Origin: Caryophanales bacterium UBA6448
GTDB taxonomy: Bacteria; Bacillota_I; Bacilli_A; RF39; UBA660
Assembly (NCBI GenBank): GCA_002439555.1
Contig: DJOC01000005.1
Location: 1-5,163 of the forward strand
Length of the DNA: 5,163 nucleotides
Direction of reading: 5' to 3'
The position numbers and the translations under genes are program-made. The notes under the pieces were generated by a model. That model was not told the origin of the DNA. It made no database searches and worked only from the letters and a program-made list of their open reading frames with translations. Position 1 is the first letter of the stretch; the number at the start of each line of letters is the position of its first letter. Below are positions 1 to 4,818 of the stretch, piece after piece.

Positions 1-35
1 GACTTTTAATAGTTAGTCACCAATTAATTATATGA

Positions 36-65
36 ATTATACGAAGAAAAATGACATTATGACAA
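36..65 (-). promoter_or_regulatory. Predicted sigma-A promoter reading out of the left end
   Basis: Read on the minus strand, TTGTCA (65-60, one mismatch to TTGACA) is followed after 18 bp by a perfect TATAAT (41-36). A second TATAAT copy lies at 32-27. No start codon with an open frame follows before the window ends, so positions 1-35 look like the 5' leader of a gene beyond the edge. In B. subtilis, spoVG is followed by gcaD/glmU, but the identity of the next gene here is unknown. The -35 element starts three bases after the spoVG terminator T-tract. Confidence 0.5.
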
Positions 66-68
66 ATT

Positions 69-90
69 AAAAAGAGCCAAAGCCCTTTTT
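69..90 (-). terminator. Rho-independent terminator after spoVG (possibly bidirectional)
   Basis: On the minus strand, AAAAAGGGC (90-82) pairs with GCTCTTTTT (77-69) around a four-base TTTG loop. The stem has nine pairs including one G·U and ends in T-rich sequence. It begins eight bases after the spoVG stop codon. Read on the plus strand, the same hairpin ends in TTTTTGTTTTTAATT, so it could also stop plus-strand transcription. This is the most GC-rich and most convincing terminator stem in the window. Confidence 0.85.
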
Positions 91-98
91 GTTTTTAA

Positions 99-368
99 TT
101 ATTCTTCGCTAGATGAAGGATTTTTATATTCTTCTAAAATTTTATCTTCGAACATTTTTCTTGTTTCTGCATTAATTGGATGACAGATATCTTCATAATG
201 CTCGTCATTTACCTTTTTACTAGGCATAGCAATAAATAATTTTTCATCGCCTTCGATAATACGGATATTTCTTACAACAAAGCAATCATCAAGTGTTACT
301 GTTGCATATCCTTTCATTCTAGATCCTTCTCTTTCAGTTTTGTGAACTTTTACTGATGTAATTTCCAT
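99..368 (-). CDS. spoVG: Septation / sporulation regulator SpoVG
   Basis: An 89-residue protein matching the SpoVG family along its whole length (B. subtilis SpoVG is 97 residues). Visible family blocks are the start MEITSVKVHK, the strand region TLDDCFVVRNIRIIEG (about 25-40), the hallmark FIAMPSKK (about 45-52) and ICHPINAETR (about 61-70). The tail is short and acidic and ends in SSSEE. SpoVG is a small cytoplasmic nucleic-acid-binding regulator, known in B. subtilis for effects on asymmetric septation and cortex formation, and in other Bacillota for virulence and cell-wall gene control. The ATG is preceded by a strong AAAGGAG with ten-base spacing and is the natural family start. The gene is probably monocistronic: it has its own promoter at 405-433 and a strong terminator at 69-90. 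B. subtilis places sspF, ispE, purR and yabJ between veg and spoVG; here veg and spoVG are direct neighbours. Confidence 0.97.
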   Translation of the reverse strand: MEITSVKVHKTEREGSRMKGYATVTLDDCFVVRNIRIIEGDEKLFIAMPSKKVNDEHYEDICHPINAETRKMFEDKILEEYKNPSSSEE

Positions 369-404
369 TTACTCACCACTCCTTTATTATTTATTCACAA
401 TTTA

Positions 405-433
405 ATTGTACCTTATTAAATCTTAAATAGCAA
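405..433 (-). promoter_or_regulatory. Predicted sigma-A promoter of spoVG
   Basis: On the minus strand, TTGCTA (433-428) and TACAAT (410-405, one mismatch to TATAAT) are separated by exactly 17 bp. The predicted transcript starts near 398 and gives a leader of about 30 bases carrying AAAGGAG. B. subtilis spoVG is a classic sigma-H gene. I looked for a sigma-H pair here and found only a GAAT without a properly spaced AGGA element, so control by the housekeeping sigma factor is the simpler reading. Confidence 0.6.
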
Positions 434-436
434 GAG

Positions 437-462
437 AAAAATATTAAAAATATATAATTTTT
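437..462 (-). terminator. Weak terminator-like hairpin at the end of veg
   Basis: On the minus strand, AAAAAT (462-457) and ATTTTT (451-446) form a six-pair, all-A/T stem around a five-base loop. A short AT stretch and T5 (441-437) follow. It overlaps the veg stop codon and sits four bases before the spoVG -35 element. The stem is weak. It is listed because the same arrangement recurs at the other gene ends in this window. Confidence 0.3.
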
Positions 463-656
463 ATGTCTTTTGTTACAATATCTCGGTATGCAAAACTTTT
501 TTCATCATTATTAATAAGTATTGTAAAAATATTAGGGTAAGTTTTATAAATTGTTCCCTCATAAAAACTTATTTTGTTACGAAGACCATAGACAGTTATT
601 TTAACTTTTTTACCAATGGATGATGTAATTTTTTCCTTTATAATATCTAAATTCAT
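444..656 (-). CDS. veg: Veg family protein (biofilm-associated regulator)
   Basis: A 70-residue protein of the Veg family (B. subtilis Veg is 86 residues). It keeps the family pattern: an N-terminal I-K segment, IGKKVKITVYGLRNKISFYEGTI (about 14-36), TYPNIFTI (about 39-46) and a strand around SFAYRDIVTKDIKI. The shorter length comes from a trimmed N-terminus and loss of the C-terminal tail. In B. subtilis, veg is heavily transcribed and Veg stimulates biofilm matrix genes, apparently by opposing SinR; whether that role holds here is unknown. The start codon overlaps the yabG stop in an ATGA arrangement, so the two genes are probably translated from one message. No separate promoter is obvious inside the end of yabG, unlike B. 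subtilis, where veg has a very strong promoter of its own. The Shine–Dalgarno is poor (GGGG about eight bases upstream), in keeping with translational coupling. Confidence 0.92.
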   Translation of the reverse strand: MNLDIIKEKITSSIGKKVKITVYGLRNKISFYEGTIYKTYPNIFTILINNDEKSFAYRDIVTKDIKIIYF

Positions 657-1417
657 CTTGGATACCCCACATACATTAAACCATTAGTGATAATACCACC
701 CATTCCATTTGCACCATATTTAGTTTTTTCTAGTAACTGTGGAACATTTATTTGCGTATCAGTTTTGGTAAGTGCAATAGTCGAAGCAATTATCGCTGGG
801 TCTAAAGCGTGAATATTTACCCTTTTAGGACTCGAAGCAAAATTAGCACCAGCCTTAATCAAATCTTCGTAATCACTTTGACAAGCACCCGCGATGATAA
901 CTAATCTTTCGTGACTTTTTTCATAATTTCGTGCTTGTTTAATTGCCTTTACAAAATTTTTAGAGTTCTTATAATTATTGATATCATTCTTATTTCCTTT
1001 TTTAGCATAATATGCATCGTGGCCAGTTATTACTAAAATGTCCGGTTTAATTTCTTTTAAAAGGATGGGAATCTGTTTTGCAATTTCGTTTTCATTAATT
1101 TTTTTACCTACTGCATAAATCTTGTTTGCTTTATAAAATTTTAAACATTTTTCTAAATATTCATTATCTCCATCAATATGTAATATTTTCGCAGGCAAAT
1201 AAAAATAACTTGTTCTATCGTTATTAATGTCTAATTCTATTAGAAAATCATCAGGTTTTTCATTTGTTTTTACTAAATCAAAAATATCACTATCAGCATA
1301 AAGTCTATCATAAACTCCTTTTAAATAAACAGTATCTTCGCTTATTGATATAACTTTAAAAATAATATCATTATTATAACTTTTTCTCGTTACAAAATCG
1401 CCTTTTTCTATATTCAA
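653..1417 (-). CDS. yabG: Sporulation-specific cysteine protease YabG
   Basis: A 254-residue protein that aligns with YabG (about 290 residues in B. subtilis) from the first residues: GDFVTRKSY near the N-terminus, a KOW/SH3-like start, then YLPAKILHIDGDNEYLEKCLKFY in mid-protein. The catalytic-looking core is DILVITGHDA (His133) and RLVIIAGACQS (Cys179), followed by ANFASSPKRVNIHALDP and a GMGGI segment near the end. YabG acts on the forming spore, trimming coat and morphogenetic proteins; in Clostridioides difficile it processes spore germination proteins. The length difference is mostly a shortened charged linker between the N-terminal domain and the core. The start is a TTG, chosen because it aligns with the family N-terminus and has GGTGA four bases upstream; nearby ATG/GTG codons are out of frame or run into a stop. 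It is followed directly by veg with a four-base overlap. No sigma-K-type promoter could be picked out in the 39-base gap upstream. Confidence 0.95.
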   Translation of the reverse strand: MNIEKGDFVTRKSYNNDIIFKVISISEDTVYLKGVYDRLYADSDIFDLVKTNEKPDDFLIELDINNDRTSYFYLPAKILHIDGDNEYLEKCLKFYKANKIYAVGKKINENEIAKQIPILLKEIKPDILVITGHDAYYAKKGNKNDINNYKNSKNFVKAIKQARNYEKSHERLVIIAGACQSDYEDLIKAGANFASSPKRVNIHALDPAIIASTIALTKTDTQINVPQLLEKTKYGANGMGGIITNGLMYVGYPR

Positions 1418-1426
1418 AATATCACC
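1415..1426 (-). promoter_or_regulatory. Ribosome binding site and TTG start of yabG
   Basis: The minus-strand sequence GGTGATATTTTG holds GGTGA followed four bases later by the TTG initiation codon. The ATG and GTG just upstream share a frame that reads into TGA within four codons, so they cannot start yabG. A rare start codon with tight spacing suggests modest translation. Confidence 0.6.
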
Positions 1427-1445
1427 ATTAAAGTTTATTCAAAAT

Positions 1446-1487
1446 AAAAAAAATTATTAATCCAATTTTGAAATTGCATTAATAATT
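1446..1487 (-). terminator. Terminator overlapping the end of ynbB
   Basis: On the minus strand, AATTATTAAT (1487-1478) pairs perfectly with ATTAATAATT (1461-1452). After one mismatch the stem continues with a C–G pair and AATT/AATT closing a four-base TCAA loop. T8 follows (1453-1446, its first two bases shared with the stem). The stem has about fifteen pairs but is almost entirely A/T. It contains the last codons and the stop codon of the PLP enzyme, so the inverted repeat is also coding sequence. It would separate the ymfI–ynbB unit from yabG. Confidence 0.6.
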
Positions 1488-2659
1488 GCTATTTTTCCAT
1501 ATTCATATGTAAGTGATCCCTGTTGATATACGATATATGGTGGTTTTATTGGTCCATCACAAGAAAGCTCGATTGATGAACCTTGTGTAAATGAACCACT
1601 TGCCATAATTATTTTATTAGAGTACCCAGGAATGTCTGATTTTTCAGGTAAAACATTCGAATCAATTGCACACATTGATTGAATACTTCGAACATATTTT
1701 ACCATATCTTTTTCATTATGAAAGGTAATACATTGTACAATATCTGCTCTATCATCATAATACTTTGGCTCAACATCATACCCCTTTTTTTCAAGAAGGA
1801 AACTTGTAAGTATTGCCGTTTTTAAGGCTGAACCCACTACAGAGGGAGCAAAATATAAACCTTTTAAAATATCTTTATTTGCACCTAAAGAAGGACCAAC
1901 ATCTTTTCCTTCTCCAGGAAGATTAAGTCTTTCACCAGCAAGAGAGCAAAGATCTTTTCTTCCGACAATATAAGCACCATTACTCGCAATACCGCCACCT
2001 AGATTTTTAATTAAAGAACCAACTACAATATCAGCACCAACCTGGGTAGGCTCTTTTTTACTAACAAGTTCACAATAACAGTTATCAACCATAACAATAC
2101 TTTTTGGTGATACTTTCTTAATTAATTTTATTACTTTTTCAAGTTTTTCAATGCTTAAACTTTTTCTTTGTGAATAACCTTTTGACCTTTGAATTTCAAT
2201 TACCTTATAAAACTTGTTACTTAATTTTGATTTAATCGTTTCATAATCAAAGTCATCATTAATTAAATCAATTTGCTCATAATCTATGTTAAAGGATTTT
2301 AAAGAACTAGGGTTTTCCTTTATTCCAATCACTTCATCAAGTGTATCATAGGGTTTTCCTGTAACAGATAAAAGTGTATCATTTGGTCTAAGTAAAGCAA
2401 ATAAACATACTGTTAAAGCATGAGAACCAGATATAAACTGATTTCTAACTAAAGCATCCTCACATTTAAAAATATCTGCATATATTCTCTCAATTTTGTC
2501 TCTACCATTATCTGCATAACCATAACCAGTGGTTATATTAAAATCATTTTCCGATACTTCTTCTTTAATAAAAGCATTAAGAACCTTTTGAGAATTAAAA
2601 TAAACTATATCATCAACTTTATCTAAATACTCTTTTATATCTTTTTCAATATCTAACAT
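1457..2659 (-). CDS. ynbB: PLP-dependent enzyme of the YnbB / methionine gamma-lyase family
   Basis: A 400-residue fold-type I PLP enzyme of the family usually labelled 'methionine gamma-lyase family / aluminium resistance protein', of typical length. Key parts: GYGYADNGRDKIE (about 45-57), the phosphate-gripping SGSHA (77-81), MVDNCY with the cofactor-ring Asp192, and GSLIKNLGGG with the probable Schiff-base Lys218. Further family blocks are GERLNLPGEG (about 242-251), YFAPSVVGSALK (about 269-280) and FTQGSSIELSCDGPI near the C-terminus. The family name is inherited from distant homologs, and lyase activity is not shown for this group. In B. subtilis, ynbB was found by genetics to be required for attaching the 5-aminopentanol group to Lys32 of EF-P, together with ymfI and gsaB. 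Its overlap here with a YmfI-like reductase supports that role. The ATG lies in the final codons of the upstream gene, with GGAGGA five bases ahead. The gene ends inside a terminator hairpin. Confidence 0.9.
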   Translation of the reverse strand: MLDIEKDIKEYLDKVDDIVYFNSQKVLNAFIKEEVSENDFNITTGYGYADNGRDKIERIYADIFKCEDALVRNQFISGSHALTVCLFALLRPNDTLLSVTGKPYDTLDEVIGIKENPSSLKSFNIDYEQIDLINDDFDYETIKSKLSNKFYKVIEIQRSKGYSQRKSLSIEKLEKVIKLIKKVSPKSIVMVDNCYCELVSKKEPTQVGADIVVGSLIKNLGGGIASNGAYIVGRKDLCSLAGERLNLPGEGKDVGPSLGANKDILKGLYFAPSVVGSALKTAILTSFLLEKKGYDVEPKYYDDRADIVQCITFHNEKDMVKYVRSIQSMCAIDSNVLPEKSDIPGYSNKIIMASGSFTQGSSIELSCDGPIKPPYIVYQQGSLTYEYGKIAIINAISKLD

Positions 2660-3375
2660 ATACTTCCTCCATCGACCCTTATGACTGTGTTATTTATATA
2701 ACTATCATTTGCCACAAAAAAGACAACATTTGCTATTTCTTCAGGTTTAGCAAATCTTTTAAGTAAAATACTCTTTTTAATATTTTTAATTTGTTTTATA
2801 GATAATTCTTTATTTTGATCTGTTTCAACCCAACCAGGACATATAGCATTTACTCTAATCTTCGGAGCAAATATTTTAGCAAAATTATGAGTAAGGGAAA
2901 TTACACCAGCTTTCGATGCATCATAATCAATACTTTCTGGGTAATATGTATCAATTCCATTAGTCGAAGAAATATTTATTATGTTTCCTTTTTTCATTAA
3001 CTTTGAAATATATTTTGTAACAATAAATGTACCATTTAAATTAACATCAACAACTTTTTTAAAATCATCATAAGTTTTTAAATCTAAAATCATATCATTA
3101 CAAATACCTGCATTATTAACTAAAACATCTATTTTGCCAAATTTATCTTTAATAAAACCAGCCATATTAATAACATCTTCCTCTTTTGAAACATCACACT
3201 TAATAGTTTCACATCTAACATTATATTTTGTAATAATTTCATTTTGTAAAGAAAATGCTTCATTTTCACTATTTAAATAATTTATTATTACATCAAAGTT
3301 ATTCATCGCAAATTTCTCTATAATCGATGCACCTATTCCTCTTGAGGAACCAGTTACTAAAACAGTCTTTCTCAT
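2653..3375 (-). CDS. ymfI: Short-chain dehydrogenase, probable EF-P 5-aminopentanone reductase
   Basis: A 240-residue classical SDR with every expected motif: the NADP(H)-binding TGSSRGIG (8-15), CDVS (60-63), NNAG (87-90), and the catalytic tetrad Asn112, Ser137, Tyr151, Lys155 (in DYDASKAG). PGWVETD (180-186) and the C-terminal VDGG (234-237) complete the fold. Automated annotation would often call it FabG, 3-oxoacyl-ACP reductase. I prefer YmfI because no fatty-acid genes are nearby, the B. subtilis YmfI is of similar size, the block NISSTNGIDTYYPESIDYDASKAG resembles proteins I recall as EF-P 5-aminopentanone reductases, and the next gene is a YnbB homolog. In B. subtilis, YmfI reduces the 5-aminopentanone on EF-P to 5-aminopentanol in the cytoplasm. 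The ATG has AAGGGGA six bases upstream, and a clear sigma-A promoter lies at 3401-3429. The specific substrate is an inference; the SDR assignment is certain. Confidence 0.9.
   Translation of the reverse strand: MRKTVLVTGSSRGIGASIIEKFAMNNFDVIINYLNSENEAFSLQNEIITKYNVRCETIKCDVSKEEDVINMAGFIKDKFGKIDVLVNNAGICNDMILDLKTYDDFKKVVDVNLNGTFIVTKYISKLMKKGNIINISSTNGIDTYYPESIDYDASKAGVISLTHNFAKIFAPKIRVNAICPGWVETDQNKELSIKQIKNIKKSILLKRFAKPEEIANVVFFVANDSYINNTVIRVDGGSIC
2657..2670 (-). promoter_or_regulatory. Shine–Dalgarno for ynbB encoded inside the end of ymfI
   Basis: GGAGGAAGTATATG on the minus strand gives a near-perfect GGAGGA five bases from the ynbB ATG. The same GGA GGA codons encode the conserved Gly-Gly of the reductase's C-terminal VDGG motif. 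The reductase stop TAG lies two bases inside the next gene, so the two reading frames overlap by seven bases and are probably translationally coupled. Confidence 0.75.
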
Positions 3376-3400
3376 AAAAATCCCCTTTCAAGCAATTTGT

Positions 3401-3429
3401 ATTATATAATATAAAAAATAAAATAACAA
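3401..3429 (-). promoter_or_regulatory. Predicted sigma-A promoter of ymfI–ynbB
   Basis: On the minus strand, TTGTTA (3429-3424, four of six to TTGACA) and a perfect TATAAT (3406-3401) are separated by 17 bp of almost pure A/T. The predicted start near 3394 leaves a leader of about 19 bases carrying AAGGGGA. The -35 element begins one base after the T-tract of the ksgA terminator. This gives the reductase–PLP enzyme pair expression independent of ksgA. Confidence 0.7.
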
Positions 3430-3430
3430 G

Positions 3431-3451
3431 AAAAAGTGCCTTTAGCACTCT
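3431..3451 (-). terminator. Terminator overlapping the end of ksgA
   Basis: On the minus strand, AGTGC (3449-3445) pairs with GCACT (3439-3435) around a five-base TAAAG loop, extendable to seven pairs with one G·U. The T-run at 3435-3431 follows. The ksgA TAA stop lies in the loop. The stem is short but GC-containing and has the expected T-tract. Confidence 0.6.
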
Positions 3452-4209
3452 AAACTCTTAAAAATCTCAATAAATATATCTTCCCTAATTTGTTCTGCAC
3501 GAACACTTTCAGTTAATCCATATTTATTTAAAACATTCATTATCTTTTTAAAATCATAAGAAATAATATTATTTTTCAAAGTTTTTCTTTTATGAGAAAA
3601 ACATTCTTTAAGAAAAGCAAAGTATTTTTCCGGATTAATATCCGGAACTTTATCTTTTAAAGATAAGGAAATAACTTCACTATCTACCTTTGGCACTGGA
3701 TCAAAATTATTTTTCCCAACAAATATTTCCTTATTTACTTCATAATAAAAATTTAAAAATAAAGTAAAATAACCATAATCTTTAGTATTAACTTTGGCAC
3801 TATACCTATCAGCTACTTCTTTTTGAACCATAAAAACCATTTTTTGAGCTTTAATGCTATTAATTAAATATTCTAAAATTGGACTTGTTATATAGTAAGG
3901 TAAATTACCCACTACAAAAACATTTTGATATGCTTTAGTAATTTCATTTAAATCTACATTTAAAATATCTACATAAATGATTTTACACTTTTCACTTTGA
4001 TATTTATCTAAATAAACTTTTAAATCTGTATCTATTTCAATACATACTAAATCACAAGTCTTTTGTGTTAAATATTTAGTAAGAGCACCTCTTCCTGGGC
4101 CAATTTCAATAATTAAATCATTTTCACTTGGATTTACTAAATCAGTTATATTTTTAATTATTTCTTCATTTTTTAAAAAATTTTGTCCGTAATATTTTTT
4201 AGCTTTCAT
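3442..4209 (-). CDS. ksgA: 16S rRNA (adenine1518/1519-N6)-dimethyltransferase KsgA/RsmA
   Basis: A 255-residue RsmA enzyme that uses S-adenosylmethionine to dimethylate two adjacent adenines in helix 45 of 16S rRNA during small-subunit assembly. Numbering from the start chosen here: GQNF (8-11), the SAM-binding EIGPGRGALT (35-44), the acidic IEID that binds the ribose, the catalytic NLPYY (102-106), FDPVPKVDS (169-177) and the C-terminal FSHKRKTLKNN (204-214). The chosen ATG (4209) gives MKAKKYYGQNFL, which matches short family members. An in-frame ATG at 4245 with GGAAG seven bases upstream would add twelve residues lacking family similarity, so it remains a possible start. The gene overlaps the stop of the 3D-domain gene by 11 bases and is probably cotranscribed with it. 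The RNase M5 gene rnmV, which sits just before ksgA in B. subtilis, is absent here. Confidence 0.95.
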   Translation of the reverse strand: MKAKKYYGQNFLKNEEIIKNITDLVNPSENDLIIEIGPGRGALTKYLTQKTCDLVCIEIDTDLKVYLDKYQSEKCKIIYVDILNVDLNEITKAYQNVFVVGNLPYYITSPILEYLINSIKAQKMVFMVQKEVADRYSAKVNTKDYGYFTLFLNFYYEVNKEIFVGKNNFDPVPKVDSEVISLSLKDKVPDINPEKYFAFLKECFSHKRKTLKNNIISYDFKKIMNVLNKYGLTESVRAEQIREDIFIEIFKSLEC

Positions 4210-4735
4210 TATTCCATCCACTTCGTAATACATCATAGCTCGCATTAAATCTTCCGACGGTACCTATTGCATAATCATAACTCGGAGAAAGTAAATCTAG
4301 GTCATTTCCTGGGACACCCCTATCAAGAACTATTGCTATTATTGGTTCACTTGAAATTCTTGGAGCATCAAATTTAACAATTGAACCACAAGGTAAATTT
4401 GCACTCGAAGCAACTATATTTACAGTACCATACTGACTATCAGGATAAGTAGTGGTGCCATCTTTAATATTATAACTACTCATACAAGCTAAAGTTCCAC
4501 CACATAAAGGACAATTAAAAATATAGCCTGTAATTTGCCCATTAAAAGTATCTTTTGCACTATATAAAGCATCATAATCAAATTCATTAATCTTTAATGC
4601 CATAGCAACTTCATCAATAGTTCTATTTGGATTATTATTATGAACTCTCGCTTCATAAATAGGACTATTTGTAAAAGTCATAAATACTACAAAAACTAAT
4701 ATTAAAAATTGAAACATTTTTATTACTTTCTTCAT
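4199..4735 (-). CDS. Exported protein with a divergent 3D (double-psi beta-barrel) domain
   Basis: A 178-residue protein in the position of B. subtilis yabE. Residues 1-6 are basic (MKKVIK), and 7-22 form a hydrophobic segment that acts as a signal peptide or membrane anchor, so the rest lies outside the membrane. Residues 69-174 resemble a 3D domain, a fold linked to peptidoglycan lytic enzymes: TLACMS for the usual TA-G strand, VNIVASSANLPCGSIVKF for the usual 'AvDp-viPlGt' strand, and LDRGVPGNDLDLL for the usual 'DtG..GN..D' region (Asp138, Asp147). The first of the three conserved aspartates seems replaced by Ser. Four cysteines (75, 78, 84, 116, including CPLC) are unusual for this domain. 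YabE's DUF348 and G5 domains are missing, so this is a short version. A cell-wall role is inferred. GAGGAT lies four bases before the ATG, and an extended -10 promoter lies upstream. Confidence 0.75.
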   Translation of the reverse strand: MKKVIKMFQFLILVFVVFMTFTNSPIYEARVHNNNPNRTIDEVAMALKINEFDYDALYSAKDTFNGQITGYIFNCPLCGGTLACMSSYNIKDGTTTYPDSQYGTVNIVASSANLPCGSIVKFDAPRISSEPIIAIVLDRGVPGNDLDLLSPSYDYAIGTVGRFNASYDVLRSGWNNES

Positions 4736-4755
4736 ACTATCCTCTTATACAAAGT

Positions 4756-4784
4756 ATTATAGCATATAAAACACTTAAAATAAA
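4756..4784 (-). promoter_or_regulatory. Predicted extended -10 promoter of the 3D-domain gene and ksgA
   Basis: On the minus strand, TGCTATAAT (4764-4756) is a perfect extended -10 element. The hexamer 17 bp upstream is TTTATT (4784-4779), a poor -35, which the TGn extension could offset. The predicted start near 4749 leaves a leader of about 14 bases with GAGGAT before the ATG. Confidence 0.6.
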
Positions 4785-4785
4785 G

Positions 4786-4818
4786 AAAAAGTATATAATC
4801 ATTGCTAATCATATACTT
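4786..4818 (-). terminator. Terminator overlapping the end of tatD
   Basis: On the minus strand, AAGTATAT (4818-4811) pairs perfectly with ATATACTT (4796-4789). Four weaker inner pairs (two A–T, two G·U) close a six-base loop. T5 follows (4790-4786, first bases shared with the stem), then CTTTATTTT. The tatD TGA stop lies in the first arm. It precedes the promoter of the next gene without a gap. Confidence 0.65.

Noticed and set aside
1..35. A tRNA or small coding start at the left edge.
   Set aside because: The sequence after the promoter does not fit the tRNA positions near the 5' end, and the only GTG/TTG frames run into a stop within a few codons; too little sequence is present.
369..443. 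A sigma-H promoter for spoVG.
   Set aside because: There is a GAAT near 388-391 and an AGGT further upstream, but both differ from the consensus and the spacing is several bases too short.
653..655. Possible UGA-recoding (Mollicutes-like code).
   Set aside because: TGA serves as the stop of yabG and tatD at the expected family ends, and Trp is encoded by TGG, so the standard code applies.
1418..1456. A sigma-K promoter for yabG.
   Set aside because: No CATA-type -10 element with an appropriately spaced AC was found in the gap. A distant or degenerate promoter cannot be excluded.
2815..3000. A plus-strand 61-codon open frame.
   Set aside because: It lies wholly inside the ymfI gene on the other strand, has a composition typical of an antisense shadow and no ribosome site, and matches no family I recognise.
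4210..4245. A twelve-residue N-terminal extension of KsgA beginning at the ATG at 4245.
   Set aside because: The added residues do not resemble the family and would increase the overlap with the 3D gene. It is kept only as an alternative start because its Shine–Dalgarno is good.
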